Positions 26,210 through 34,624 of a stretch of DNA of 53,892 nucleotides are shown piece after piece; the first letter of the stretch is position 1, and every line of letters begins with the position of its first letter. Location: NCBI GenBank assembly GCA_023400055.1, contig JAEXFN010000060.1, positions 1-53,892 of the forward strand, in the 5' to 3' direction. Below the pieces are notes generated by a model. It did not search any database and had not been told where the DNA came from. It was given only the letters and a program-made list of their open reading frames with translations. The stretch is from Bacillota bacterium (GTDB lineage Bacteria > Bacillota > UBA4882 > UBA8346). Made by a program: the position numbers and the translations under genes.

Positions 26210-27577
26210 TCAGCGGGACGCGATAATGACGCCGGATTCGCCGGGGTTACTGACAATCTTGTAGCCCATGGATTTGGCAAAACCTACGGTGTTGGCCTGG
26301 ACGCGATCGAGGGCCTGGGCCCAGGTTTGCTCATTCTGGCTCGCCTTGGTGAGCTCCGTGTTCAATTGTTTGTAAACGTAATCGGTCCAGGGGCTCCATT
26401 GAAAACTCACATTGACGGCATTGGCCGCTTTGGTCCAAACGGCACTGGCGACCTGATTGGCCAAGGCCGGGCTGGGGGCGGAAAACAACGGGTTCTCGGG
26501 CGCATATTTGTTGGCGGAAAAGAGCCCGCGGCCGCCTTGCGACTCCATCTGGAGCGCCTTATCGATCCCGGTCCGGCTGGTATTCAGCCAGGCGGCGAAG
26601 AGCACCGCGGCGGCGGAATTTTTGCACTGGGTGGTCACGGCATTGGTAGAGCCGCCCCAGTTGCCGTTTTTGAAAGCGCCGGCGGTCCATTGCGGGATAT
26701 CGGCGGCATTCCAGTTGGCGGTCTCCGGCCGGACATACGGCTGCAACTCATAGCTGGGCGACCAGGCGGCGCCGATCATGCAGCCGTAAAGCCCGCTGCC
26801 GATCTCGCTTTGCCATTGCGGCGTCCAGTCGTTGGTGGCTTTGACATAGCCCTTCTTGACCAAATCGCCCCAGAAATTGAGGACCTTCTTGGCCGCGGCG
26901 TCGTTGATATTGACCTTCCAGCCGCCGGAGACGTATTGAAACGGTCTGGCTCCGGCCTGCCAGAACAGTCCGGTGGTGTAGCCCGGATCGTTGAGCGGGA
27001 AGAAGGTGTAATATTTCTGCGGATTGGCCTGATGAAACTTGGCGGCGTCGGCGGCCAGATCCTGATAGGTCTTGGGAACCGTCAGTCCGGCCTGGCGAAA
27101 CACATCGGGCCGGTATAAGAAACCGAGCGGACCGATGTCTTCGGGGATGGCGTACAGCTTGCTGCCGCGGCTGCATTGCGCCCAGGTCCAATCCAAAAAA
27201 TACGGTTTGTATCTCTTGGCGTACTTGGAGATATCGAGCAGCCCTCCGGTGTCGATAAACTGAGGCAGGTACTGAAATTCGATCTGCACCACATCGGGAG
27301 CGCCCGAACCGGCCTGCAGCACGGTCTGCAATTTGGTATACTCGTTCATGCCGCTGCCGATCAGCGGATGGACGATTTTAATGTTGGGATAAACCTTGGT
27401 AAACTCGGCGGCTATCTTCTCGGCGTTCGATGTCCAGGACCACCAGGTGAGGGTGACGTTCCCGGCGACTTTGGGGTAGGCCGGCTCCGGGACGGACGCG
27501 CTAAAACAGGTCATGCTGCCGATCAATAGCAGCATCGAGACGACAGAGGCGATGCGTAGCAACCGCTTCATCTTCAT
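26210..27577 (-). CDS. extracellular sugar-binding protein (ABC family 1)
   Basis: 455 residues from ATG 27577, preceded by AAAGGAG; the frame extends upstream to 27682 without a site. Signal peptide at 1-25 (LLRIASVVSMLLLIGSMTCF); the Cys of TCFS might be a lipobox residue but the fit is weak. The mature part starts VTLTWWSWTSNAEKIAAEFT, with family features IKIVHPLIGSGMNEYTKLQT, APDVVQIEFQYLPQFIDTG and YAIPEDIGPLGFLYRPDVF. It captures the substrate for the two permeases downstream; with GH42 next door a galactoside is likely. Confidence 0.9.
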   Translation of the reverse strand: MKMKRLLRIASVVSMLLLIGSMTCFSASVPEPAYPKVAGNVTLTWWSWTSNAEKIAAEFTKVYPNIKIVHPLIGSGMNEYTKLQTVLQAGSGAPDVVQIEFQYLPQFIDTGGLLDISKYAKRYKPYFLDWTWAQCSRGSKLYAIPEDIGPLGFLYRPDVFRQAGLTVPKTYQDLAADAAKFHQANPQKYYTFFPLNDPGYTTGLFWQAGARPFQYVSGGWKVNINDAAAKKVLNFWGDLVKKGYVKATNDWTPQWQSEIGSGLYGCMIGAAWSPSYELQPYVRPETANWNAADIPQWTAGAFKNGNWGGSTNAVTTQCKNSAAAVLFAAWLNTSRTGIDKALQMESQGGRGLFSANKYAPENPLFSAPSPALANQVASAVWTKAANAVNVSFQWSPWTDYVYKQLNTELTKASQNEQTWAQALDRVQANTVGFAKSMGYKIVSNPGESGVIIASR

Positions 27578-27964
27578 CAACCACTCCTTTAGCATTTTTT
27601 CCGGTTTGGCTATGTTCCGTCCGCCCGGCGCCGGGAGAAACAGAGGTTGGGCAACGGCTTTTTCCCAAACGGCTGCCGCCAAAAGCCAGCCATGGACCGA
27701 AAGGTTAAAAACCGTTGGATATTAAACGGGCTTGGCAATATATGTTAATCATTCCGATAATTCAATTCTTCCCGAATCGTTGCAAAAAATCTCCTCGGGA
27801 TGCAAAGCCGCGATGGATCGAAAACCGCTATCGGCGCTGATGTTTTTGAAACCGATTTAAATATCTTCGTGATATTGTTTCTATTATAACTTGTTTTCCA
27901 ATATAATCCGTAGGATAAAAGCAACCTAACCATCATAGAATTTTAACATCCGGAGGCGAATGCC
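27578..27964. promoter_or_regulatory. divergent control region between araC-type gene and ABC/GH42 operon
   Basis: This region of about 390 bases separates divergently transcribed genes. The part 27850-27930 is AT-rich; TATAAT-like boxes occur on the plus strand at about 27902-27907 and on the minus strand near 27885-27890, without clear -35 partners. AraC operators are expected here but no repeated half-sites could be fixed. Confidence 0.45.
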
Positions 27965-28840
27965 ATGCTTTCCTGCAGATTAATCAAGGCCGAAGACGGC
28001 GGTAATTCATTGCCGCTGTATCTGTACTGTATCGGATGTCATGACCAAGTCTTTCTGACCCGGCCGGAGGGATTCCCGGCCCACCAGGTTTTTATGACCC
28101 GCCGGGGCAAGGGCATATTTCGCATTTTTGATTATCAGGACTGTCAATTGTCGCCGGGATCGGTTTTGGTGGTTCCGCAGGGGGTGGCCCACGAATACTT
28201 TCCGGTCGAGGGGCCGTGGGAACTGGGCTACGTTTGCTTTATGGGACCACTGGCCGAAGCGTTGCTGCAGCGGCTGGGGATCCGCTGCAATCAATCGTTT
28301 GTTTTAAAAAGGTTCTCCGAAATGTGGCGGCAGTTTGAGGAGTTGTGGTATAGCAGCGATAACAGCGATCTGCATGCGGCGATCGCCTCTTCGGCGAAGC
28401 TCTATGCGTTTCTTTTATATCTTTCCGAGAACCAGCTGATTCTCGATGCCGAGACGCCGGACGCCGCCGGATGCAAAGATCCGATCAAAGAGATCGCCCG
28501 GATTATCAACGGACGTTACGATGAGCCGCTGGCCCTGGCGGAGATCGCGCGCTTGATCGGGTATTCTCCCCAGCATATCGGCAGGCTGTTCCGCAAACGT
28601 TACGGCATTTCGCCCCATCAATACCTGGAGCGGATCCGGATGCAACAAGCCCTCAACCAACTGCACGAACACCCCGAGCTGCAGATTCACGAGATCTCCG
28701 AGCGGGTCGGCCTAGAGGCCAGTTACTTTATCCGGCTGTTTAAAAGGACCTTCAAAATTACCCCCAAACAGTACCGCAGCAATCCTTTTCTGCTCGAAAC
28801 CAGCCTGTTTGATTTCTTTAAAAACGATATCCGCCATTAA
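27965..28840 (+). CDS. AraC family transcriptional regulator with cupin sensor
   Basis: 291 residues; ATG 27965 follows CGGAGG at eight bases. The N-terminal cupin (about 15-110) has HQVFMTRRGKGIFRIFDYQD and LSPGSVLVVPQGVAHEYFPV. The C-terminal double helix-turn-helix (about 185-285) has LALAEIARLIGYSPQHIGRL followed by FRKRYGISPHQYLERIRM and, for the second, IHEISERVGLEASYFIRLFK. It is divergent from the binding protein-permease-GH42 operon and is the likely sugar-responsive activator of it. Confidence 0.92.
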   Translation: MLSCRLIKAEDGGNSLPLYLYCIGCHDQVFLTRPEGFPAHQVFMTRRGKGIFRIFDYQDCQLSPGSVLVVPQGVAHEYFPVEGPWELGYVCFMGPLAEALLQRLGIRCNQSFVLKRFSEMWRQFEELWYSSDNSDLHAAIASSAKLYAFLLYLSENQLILDAETPDAAGCKDPIKEIARIINGRYDEPLALAEIARLIGYSPQHIGRLFRKRYGISPHQYLERIRMQQALNQLHEHPELQIHEISERVGLEASYFIRLFKRTFKITPKQYRSNPFLLETSLFDFFKNDIRH

Positions 28841-28872
28841 GCTTCCGCCATTCCCTGCCCTTTCATCAAAAA

Positions 28873-28908
28873 ACCCTTTTTGAGAACTAAGTATTCTCAA
28901 AAAGGGGT
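28873..28908 (-). terminator. intrinsic terminator between convergent araC-type and GNAT genes
   Basis: AACCCCTTTTTGAGAATA pairs with TTCTCAAAAAGGGTT and is followed on the minus strand by TTTTTTG. It lies about 70 bases past the stop of the minus-strand GNAT gene and 33 bases past the araC-type gene; the T tract serves the minus strand. Confidence 0.8.
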
Positions 28909-28977
28909 TGCGCTCAAAATGAAACTCGGCATCTTCGGAGCTGGAACTCACTCGTTACGGGCCGGAACAAAACCCTG

Positions 28978-29586
28978 CTACGGCAATTGCGTATCAGTAA
29001 TATGTTTTTCCTTAAAAGGAAATCCTTTTTCGAAGCTCGCAAGCTCCGCGTCATCGATCTCGAAAACCTTGTCTTCGTGAAACTTGCCGCTGATTCCGTT
29101 CAAAGCCCCGGCCCCCAATTCCAAGGCCATGAAAGCGGCCAGATTTTCGCCCGCCGCGGTTTGAATCCCGTATTCCGCGGCGTTTTTAAAGCCGAAGCGT
29201 TGATAATAGCGGGGATTGCCGAAAATGACGACCGCCTTGAATCCCAATTCCCGGGCCCTGGCGATCGAGTGGTTCATTAGCAGAGATCCGATGCCGCTTC
29301 CTTGATGGGACGGCAACACGCTCAACGGCCCCATGCATAAAACCGCGTGTTCCTGATCCCGGTCGTCGATTACTTTCGCCCGCGAGTACATGATGTTTCC
29401 GACGATCTTGCCATTATCGCAGGCAACATAGCCCAGTTCTTTTACAAAGGCGGGTGCCTTACGGAGCTTGTGGACGATTAAATGCTCGCAGCAACCCGGC
29501 CGGTATACATCCCAGAAAGCCTCGCGGGTCAAATCTTCGACCGCTCTGAAATCGTCCGGTTCTTCCCAACGGATTGAGATGGTCAT
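28978..29586 (-). CDS. GNAT family N-acetyltransferase (YhbS-like)
   Basis: 202 residues; ATG 29586 with GAGGTGAT upstream. ISIRWEEPDDFRAVEDLTRE, then GKIVGNIMYSRAKV, MGPLSVLPSHQGSGIGSLLM (acetyl-CoA loop) and VIFGNPRYYQRFGFKNAAEYG; FGNPxYYxRFGF is typical of YhbS-type enzymes. The final 40 residues (GALNGISGKFHEDKVFEIDD) also fit this group. Substrate unknown. Single gene. Confidence 0.85.
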   Translation of the reverse strand: MTISIRWEEPDDFRAVEDLTREAFWDVYRPGCCEHLIVHKLRKAPAFVKELGYVACDNGKIVGNIMYSRAKVIDDRDQEHAVLCMGPLSVLPSHQGSGIGSLLMNHSIARARELGFKAVVIFGNPRYYQRFGFKNAAEYGIQTAAGENLAAFMALELGAGALNGISGKFHEDKVFEIDDAELASFEKGFPFKEKHITDTQLP

Positions 29587-29806
29587 TATCTTTGTATCAC
29601 CTCAAGCGAATATGACTCAGCGATTTAAAAAACAATAATATTTTACCATAAGCGGAAACTATAAACAAACATGCCCCAATCAACCACCGCTCGACCCCGG
29701 TTCACCTTTCCGGGAAAATCCGCAAGCCGCAACAACTGCTATAACTCCCTCCCATCCTTGCCATTCGGTTGCCCCGCTCCCCGTTTATCCAGGGCTCATT
29801 GTTCTC

Positions 29807-30226
29807 ATGTCAGGTATGGTCTTTGGTCCTTCAGGGACGGTCGTCATCCCTTTAGGGATGAGACATGTCCGTGTTAGGGACGGTCCTCGCCCCTCGAAGG
29901 ACGGACGCGTCCGTGTTAGGTACGCTATGATCCTTGTTAGGGATGGTCTTCGTCCTTGTAAGGTACGTCATGGTCCTTTCATAGGACGCGACCATCCCTG
30001 CATCCTCAAAGACCATCCCTACTTCCCCAAGCCTTGGGGAAACATTCTCAAGCACCGTAACTGCATCTACAAAGACCGTAACTGCTTCCCCGAAGACCGT
30101 CCCTGTTTACACAAGAACCGTCCTTCCTTCTATGAGGTTTGAGGAAGCAAGACCGAGGCTTGGGGAAAGAGGAATAAGCCGCGGGGAAGCTGATCCAAGC
30201 GCTGAGGGAGCTGAACGGGTCTCGAA
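29807..30226. repeat. array B: twenty degenerate 21-base units, copy of array A
   Basis: Unit starts: 29807, 29828, 29848, 29869, 29890, 29911, 29932, 29953, 29975, 29996, then every 21 bases from 30017 to 30206. It opens with the same ATGTCAGGTATGGTCTTTGG as array A, runs through CCGTGTTAGGGACGG-type units, a CCTTTCATAGGA unit, a TTCCCCAAAGACCAT/CCGTAACTGC block and a GGAAGC/GGAAAG block. Because 21 is a multiple of three, a spurious-looking ORF (29807-30142) shows heptapeptide periodicity such as RVRDGPR and LVRDGLR. No ribosome binding site precedes it. Confidence 0.85.
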
Positions 30227-30227
30227 A

Positions 30228-30260
30228 AAAGCTGCCCCAAACCAATTTGAGGCAGCCTTT
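30228..30260. terminator. hairpin closing array B, possibly bidirectional terminator
   Basis: AAAGCTGCCC and GGCAGCCTTT flank a 13-base loop. The plus strand ends in TTTTG and the minus strand in TTTTTTCG, so it could stop transcription in either direction. Confidence 0.55.
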
Positions 30261-30379
30261 TGAATCCCTGATATTTGGTTAACCCGAAAAACTTCCTTTC
30301 AACTCAACAATAACTTCTATTTCCGATATGATCTTTTGAAGAATCTACGCATCTCTACTGTTTATAAATGTCGATCACC

Positions 30380-30536
30380 TTATAACATCACTTTTTTTAT
30401 GGGATAATCAGCCGCCATTTTGGTCGCGGCTTCTTTAATTCGATTGATGTCGAGCACTCGAATCGCTCCTGGCTTAATTTTGTGCCCAAAATGATACACT
30501 TCTTCTTGCTCCAGGCTATGAGTCAATCATCTCAGT
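30380..30536 (-). pseudogene. possible remnant of a minimal nucleotidyltransferase gene
   Basis: A 49-codon minus-strand frame ends INRIKEAATKMAADYPIKKV-ML-stop. The string resembles the region just before the catalytic GSxAxG motif of MNT/KNTase-like nucleotidyltransferases (xYPIxxVxLFGS), but the frame stops where LFGS should begin. No ribosome binding site. It may be a decayed toxin-antitoxin or HEPN/MNT gene; the similarity is short. Confidence 0.28.
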
Positions 30537-30638
30537 ATTCTCTCTATAAGAGCCCGACGAATTCTTTCAGTTTTGCTCAGGGGAGTATATAAAAAAATCA
30601 GTTTGGAGCGGCTTCTATGACCCTCGCACTTCTCCGCT

Positions 30639-31406
30639 TTATTTCAGTTCAATTTGGACACTATCTTGATACGGTGAGTTTCCATCCAATATATTTTTAT
30701 AGGAACACATCCAGGCCGGAGCAAATCCGCTGCGGTGAGCCACCGATTGGGACGGAATATTCGATGATGCCGTTCCGTAATATGGCACAATTCCGCGCTC
30801 CATGATCATCACCGCCAGGTTGCTAACCAGGCATGCCGCAAGCCCTTTGTTCCGATATTGCGGAAATACGTCGATTCCAATCTGCCACATGGTTTGGCTG
30901 TCGGCGGAAGCTCCGGCCATCCCCACGATTTGGCTCCCTTGCATCGCATAAGTAACAAGAACATCGGGGCGGGGACGCGCTTTATCGTACTGAATTGCAT
31001 TTGGAAACCCCACCAACTCATATAATTGGTGAATTTCGTTCCCTTCCGCGACCCGAAATGTCAAGCCGTCGGGACAGGGCAATTTCGTAATCCGGTCACT
31101 GTCCGGAATATAGTATAGCGAGTGTCCGTACAAAAATGGCGCCGCCAATACATCTTCTCTGGCTTTATTCTCAAGTAACGGTTTCACTTTTTTCAAAATG
31201 TCGGCAGCGGCGGAAACAACCACCCCTTTGCCCATGGTGGCAATCTCAAAATAAGGGGATTGCCGGTCCAACATTCTGCGCCCTTCATTCAAACCGGCTT
31301 CACAGAATACAATGCCCTCCCTGAGAAAATCCTCAGCGCCGCAATTCATGTCGACCGCCAATTGCCGACGCACGATTGCCAGCATTTCCGGTTTACCAAA
31401 GCCCAC
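30639..31406 (-). CDS. GNAT family N-acetyltransferase, two-domain
   Basis: 255 residues with GTG at 31406 (GGGTGA a few bases upstream); ATG 31385 is the alternative. The N-terminal 120 residues are an unassigned alpha/beta region (MNCGAEDFLREGIVFCE); the C-terminal 130 hold the GNAT core: LTFRVAEGNEIHQLYELVGF, IVGMAGASADSQTMWQIGID, VFPQYRNKGLAACLVSNLAV, then YYGTASSNIPSQSVAHRSGF. SNxxSxxVAxxxGF is typical of amino-acid-related GNATs of this size. Substrate unknown. Confidence 0.82.
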   Translation of the reverse strand: MGFGKPEMLAIVRRQLAVDMNCGAEDFLREGIVFCEAGLNEGRRMLDRQSPYFEIATMGKGVVVSAAADILKKVKPLLENKAREDVLAAPFLYGHSLYYIPDSDRITKLPCPDGLTFRVAEGNEIHQLYELVGFPNAIQYDKARPRPDVLVTYAMQGSQIVGMAGASADSQTMWQIGIDVFPQYRNKGLAACLVSNLAVMIMERGIVPYYGTASSNIPSQSVAHRSGFAPAWMCSYKNILDGNSPYQDSVQIELK

Positions 31407-31485
31407 TGCGTCACCCCGCTCGACGAATGGATAATGACCCGAGGAAGAGTTTATATGTTCAGCAAAAAACCGGGCGTATCCCGGT

Positions 31486-31881
31486 TCAGTCCTGCCAATT
31501 GGAAATTTTTAAATTTTCAACATAACCAAAATGTTCATCTTTGGTAACAATTGTTAAATCGTATTGCCTGGCGACCGCAGCAATCCAAATATCGTTTTCC
31601 GGAATCAACTTCCCTTTCCGAGTGAGTTCCGCTTTAATCCGGCCATATTCTTCAGCTGTTTCAGCGTCACAAGCCAAGGTTGTACAACTGACGGCAAAAT
31701 CAGCGATTTTCTTCAAATTCTCAATCATTCGGGTTGATTTTAAAGCCCCATAATATAACTCACCCAAAACTGTGCTGGAAATGAAAACTTCATTTACCAG
31801 CGCCAGTTTCGTTAAAATGGTTTTATCTCCAGCGAATAACGGAATAATAATATTGGTATCTAAAGTATATTTACCATCCAT
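31486..31881 (-). CDS. PIN-domain ribonuclease toxin, VapC-like
   Basis: 131 residues from ATG 31881, overlapping the end of the antitoxin gene by about ten bases. PIN acidic residues: YTLDTNIIIPLF (first Asp), SSTVLGELYYGA (Glu), IPENDIWIAAVARQYD (Asp and Asn-Asp pair) and TIVTKDEHFG (last Asp). VapC toxins cleave tRNA or rRNA when freed of the partner. The translational overlap with the upstream small gene supports a toxin-antitoxin unit. Confidence 0.85.
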   Translation of the reverse strand: MDGKYTLDTNIIIPLFAGDKTILTKLALVNEVFISSTVLGELYYGALKSTRMIENLKKIADFAVSCTTLACDAETAEEYGRIKAELTRKGKLIPENDIWIAAVARQYDLTIVTKDEHFGYVENLKISNWQD

Positions 31882-32101
31882 TGGTGTCCACTCGCTCGCA
31901 ATCATAATCGATCGCTTCTTCCATTGCTTTGAGACTATCCCGATCGATGCTTCCCGCTAACTTTAGTAAATCCTTACCCGGTTTCCCCTTTGGGACTGTG
32001 GCATTTAAAGCTCGGGTGAACTCAAGGACCTTTTTTTGTAATTCCAACGGCAACTGATTAAATTGCTTTAATAACTCTTCCGCTATCTCCGAGTGAGCCA
32101 A
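31871..32101 (-). CDS. antitoxin of the VapB type (DUF2281-like)
   Basis: 76 residues with TTG start at 32101 and AAGGTGG five bases upstream. IAEELLKQFNQLPLELQKKV followed by LEFTRALNAT is the DUF2281 pattern; the C-terminal KAMEEAIDYDCERVDTNGW overlaps the toxin start and probably wraps the PIN domain. There is no obvious AbrB or ribbon-helix-helix DNA-binding domain at the N-terminus, so autoregulation is uncertain. Confidence 0.75.
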   Translation of the reverse strand: MAHSEIAEELLKQFNQLPLELQKKVLEFTRALNATVPKGKPGKDLLKLAGSIDRDSLKAMEEAIDYDCERVDTNGW

Positions 32102-32388
32102 AGGGGGCCACCTTCTTTTGAAATGAACTTAAATTCATTATACCAATTTTTTCAAGGGCTTACAATGGACCATTATTCCTTACTCATGGCATTGATCATT
32201 TGGTTCATTATCGGCCCATACCTGGTATACAGCTATAGGAATTTGCAAAAATGCAAATACATTTAATCCCTTTAATCTCTTCACCGCACGACTTCTTCCC
32301 TGCCGGCCAATACAAAGTTCATGGTGAATTTTATGTGATTTTCGCATAAATTTATTTGCCTATCAATTTAACTCGCAGACGGAAGGTT

Positions 32389-32515
32389 AAATCAAACTCA
32401 CCCCCCGAGCTACTTTGGTAGTTTTTGATTGGCCCTACTTCCCTCTCTCTTTTTAGGCGATTTGCCAGGCCGTCTTGTCAGAAAGAGAGGGGGAACGAGG
32501 GGGTGAGTTCGATTT
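32389..32515. repeat. 127-base imperfect palindrome
   Basis: The outer arms AAATCAAACTCACCCCCCG and CGAGGGGGTGAGTTCGATTT pair with few mismatches, and inner CCCTCTCTCTTT pairs with AAAGAGAGGG. The middle is about 35 bases. It lies in a 650-base gene-free gap and looks like a miniature mobile or REP-type element; flanking target-site duplications were not found. Confidence 0.65.
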
Positions 32516-32637
32516 CGAAAATCTTCAACTTCAATCCAGCTGCTATCATTTTGTGGCATGGTTCCCTTGACAATCGTGCCGTAAATTGTTTTGCCGAGCT
32601 AACATAATAATCAGTTAAATTTATTTATAAAAAACCC

Positions 32638-32704
32638 AAAAATAAAAAACCGGGTTTTCCCCGGCTTAATCAGTCCATTTTTCATTTTCCGTCATTCCTC
32701 CGCG
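32638..32704 (-). terminator. terminator of the tetrose operon inside a duplicated 67-base segment
   Basis: On the minus strand AAGCCGGGGAAAACCCGGTT ends in TTTTTATTTTTGG, 75-100 bases past the dhaL-like stop. The whole segment, including the preceding ATGACGGAAAATG and ATGGACTGATT, recurs almost exactly at 43994-44060 after idi. Confidence 0.82.
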
Positions 32705-32749
32705 CTGCGCCGGAACGACTCCCGGCATAAAGGCTGTTCCGCCCGAAAT

Positions 32750-33394
32750 TTATAAATTTTCCCGCATCCACTCGCTGATCGCTTTGATAATCACCGTCAG
32801 CGAAACGGCACCGGCATCCGGGAAGCCAACCGCCCTTTCCCCGAGCGTTCTGGCCTTGCCGAACTTGGCGACATACTTTTTGCTCGCTTCCTTCCCTTCC
32901 TCCGCCGCAGCAGCGGCCTTTGCCAACATCTCCGGGAAAGAATGGCCTTCCGTTACACTCTTTTGCAACGATTTCACCAGCGGATCCAAGGCGTCGACGA
33001 CGGTCTTGTCTCCCACTTGAGCCTGCCCCTTGGCCTGGATCTCGGTTAATGCTTTCGCAAATATCGCCATGAATTCCGCTTCGGTCAATTCTCCTTGGGG
33101 AGGCATCTCCTTGCTGCCGGCATAGAATAATAAACCAAAGATGATCCCCGAGGCTCCACCCATGCTCTTAATCATCGTGCGCCCGGTCACGGAAAATACT
33201 TGATACACATCAGTGAACTCTTTGCCGTCCAGCTCCTTTTGGACCTCTGCAAATCCATGGGCCATCCCCACTCCGTGATCGCCGTCTCCGATATTCCGGT
33301 CGGCCTCACCTAGCGCTTCTTTCGCCGCGATGACCGCCTCCGCCACCTGAAGCATCATATCTCGCGCTTGATCCGCATTGAGCTTGCCCATCAT
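32750..33394 (-). CDS. DhaL-type kinase subunit (dihydroxyacetone/erythrulose kinase)
   Basis: 214 residues; ATG 33394 with GGGAGG. ADP/Mg-binding motif ADRNIGDGDHGVGMAHGF with three Asp, then GGASGIIFGLLFYAGS and VVDALDPLVKSL, and a C-terminal DAGAVSLTVIIKAIS. DhaL proteins hold the nucleotide that phosphorylates the ketose bound on DhaK. No DhaM (PTS) gene is present, so ATP-dependent kinase action with the adjacent DhaK is likely. In this isomerase context the substrate is more likely erythrulose than dihydroxyacetone. Confidence 0.88.
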   Translation of the reverse strand: MMGKLNADQARDMMLQVAEAVIAAKEALGEADRNIGDGDHGVGMAHGFAEVQKELDGKEFTDVYQVFSVTGRTMIKSMGGASGIIFGLLFYAGSKEMPPQGELTEAEFMAIFAKALTEIQAKGQAQVGDKTVVDALDPLVKSLQKSVTEGHSFPEMLAKAAAAAEEGKEASKKYVAKFGKARTLGERAVGFPDAGAVSLTVIIKAISEWMRENL

Positions 33395-33409
33395 TATGAC
33401 CTCCCAGCC

Positions 33410-34405
33410 TCAGTTCTTATTCCATGCCGGGCACCAGGCCGGCCAATCGTAATACTTTTTCAATTCCTCATCCAAACGCAGCAGGGTAATGGAGAATCCG
33501 GCCATCTCCTGGCAGGTGGCATAGTTCCCGACCAGGGAGTCATACACCGCGATCCCCATTTCGTCCATTCGTTGCAGCACCCGGCGCAGGGCGATAAACT
33601 GCTCCATCCGGGTGGTGGAACCAAAGCCGTTGATCAGCACGCATACTTCATCGCCCGCACGAAAGGGGAGATCCTTTACGATCAATTCCAGCATCTGATC
33701 AACCAATTTGTCGGCGGGCTGTATCTTCCCCCGCCGCACTCCCGGCTCGCCATGCAAGCCCATGCCGATCTCGATCTCGTCCGCCGGCAATTCGAAAGCC
33801 GCTTTTTCCTCGCCGGGTATGGTGCCCGGCGCCAAGGCCACTCCCATGGTCCGGACATTATCCCGGGCTTTGACGGTTAGCCGTTTGACTTCATCCAAAT
33901 TCAGACCCGCGGCGCAGGCCGCTCCGGCTATCTTGATCATCAATACGGCACCGGCAATCCCCCGCCGGACATCCATCCGTTCCGGCGGAGCCGAAGCGAC
34001 GTCATCCATCACCCGGACCGTCTCCACCCGAATGCCTTCCATGTCGGCCAATTCCACGGCCATATCGAAATTGAGATTGTCGCCGGCATAATTGCCGTAG
34101 AGGTACAACACGCCTTGGCCGCGCTGGACCGCCTTGGTCCCCGCTAAAATGACATCCGGCGAGGGCGCCGCAAAAATGTTTCCCTGGCATACGCTGTCGG
34201 CAAACCCTTTCCCGATATATTCAAGATATAATGGTTCATGGCCGCTGCCCCCGCCGATGAGCAGTCCGACTTTGTCCGGATCCAGCTCATTTTGGACGAC
34301 CGCGGTCACTCCGGCGATGAGCCGAAAGCGGGTCTTATTCATCCCTACGAAACCTTCCAGGGTTTCAAGCACTACATTTTGGGGATCGTTGATGACTTTC
34401 TTCAA
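33410..34405 (-). CDS. DhaK-type kinase subunit (dihydroxyacetone/erythrulose kinase)
   Basis: 331 residues, TTG start at 34405 with GGAGG eight bases upstream. Substrate-binding motif GLLIGGGSGHEPLYLEYIG, covalent-substrate His in IEIGMGLHGEPGVRRG, and GVLYLYGNYAGDNLNFDMA. DhaK binds the ketose as a hemiaminal to that His. It is followed 15 bases later by the dhaL-like gene. Together they would phosphorylate a short ketose imported by the Rbs-type transporter at the head of the operon. Confidence 0.9.
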   Translation of the reverse strand: MKKVINDPQNVVLETLEGFVGMNKTRFRLIAGVTAVVQNELDPDKVGLLIGGGSGHEPLYLEYIGKGFADSVCQGNIFAAPSPDVILAGTKAVQRGQGVLYLYGNYAGDNLNFDMAVELADMEGIRVETVRVMDDVASAPPERMDVRRGIAGAVLMIKIAGAACAAGLNLDEVKRLTVKARDNVRTMGVALAPGTIPGEEKAAFELPADEIEIGMGLHGEPGVRRGKIQPADKLVDQMLELIVKDLPFRAGDEVCVLINGFGSTTRMEQFIALRRVLQRMDEMGIAVYDSLVGNYATCQEMAGFSITLLRLDEELKKYYDWPAWCPAWNKN

Positions 34406-34433
34406 TCGTTGCGCCTCCTTTATTAAAAGCCAT

Positions 34434-34493
34434 GGGATAAAGTCCGATGATTCAAGAAAATCTTTATGAAGTCAATTTTAACGGCTTTATCCC
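34434..34493. repeat. dispersed inverted repeat (GATAAAG family) between TIM-like and dhaK-like genes
   Basis: GGGATAAAGTCCG (from 34434) and CGGCTTTATCCC (to 34493) form the arms of a 60-base hairpin in a 219-base intercistronic gap. It resembles the element at 25998-26058 and may set the relative expression of the kinase genes. Confidence 0.55.
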
Positions 34494-34624
34494 TTGCTTG
34501 TCTGAGCCTTTGTGAACGCCCCGATCTGGGACGGGTTATCACAACGCTTTTGAATTCAATAATGTAACCAAAACTGCTGCGATTCGGGCCTCGTCCGTTT
34601 TTCAGCGGCCGGACGAAAGCGGTT

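Noticed and set aside
29678..29715. Repeat similar to 50330-50370 (CCCCAATCAA ... CCCGG.TCACCTTT)
   Set aside because: Similarity is short and diverged; without a genome-wide search it cannot be separated from chance.
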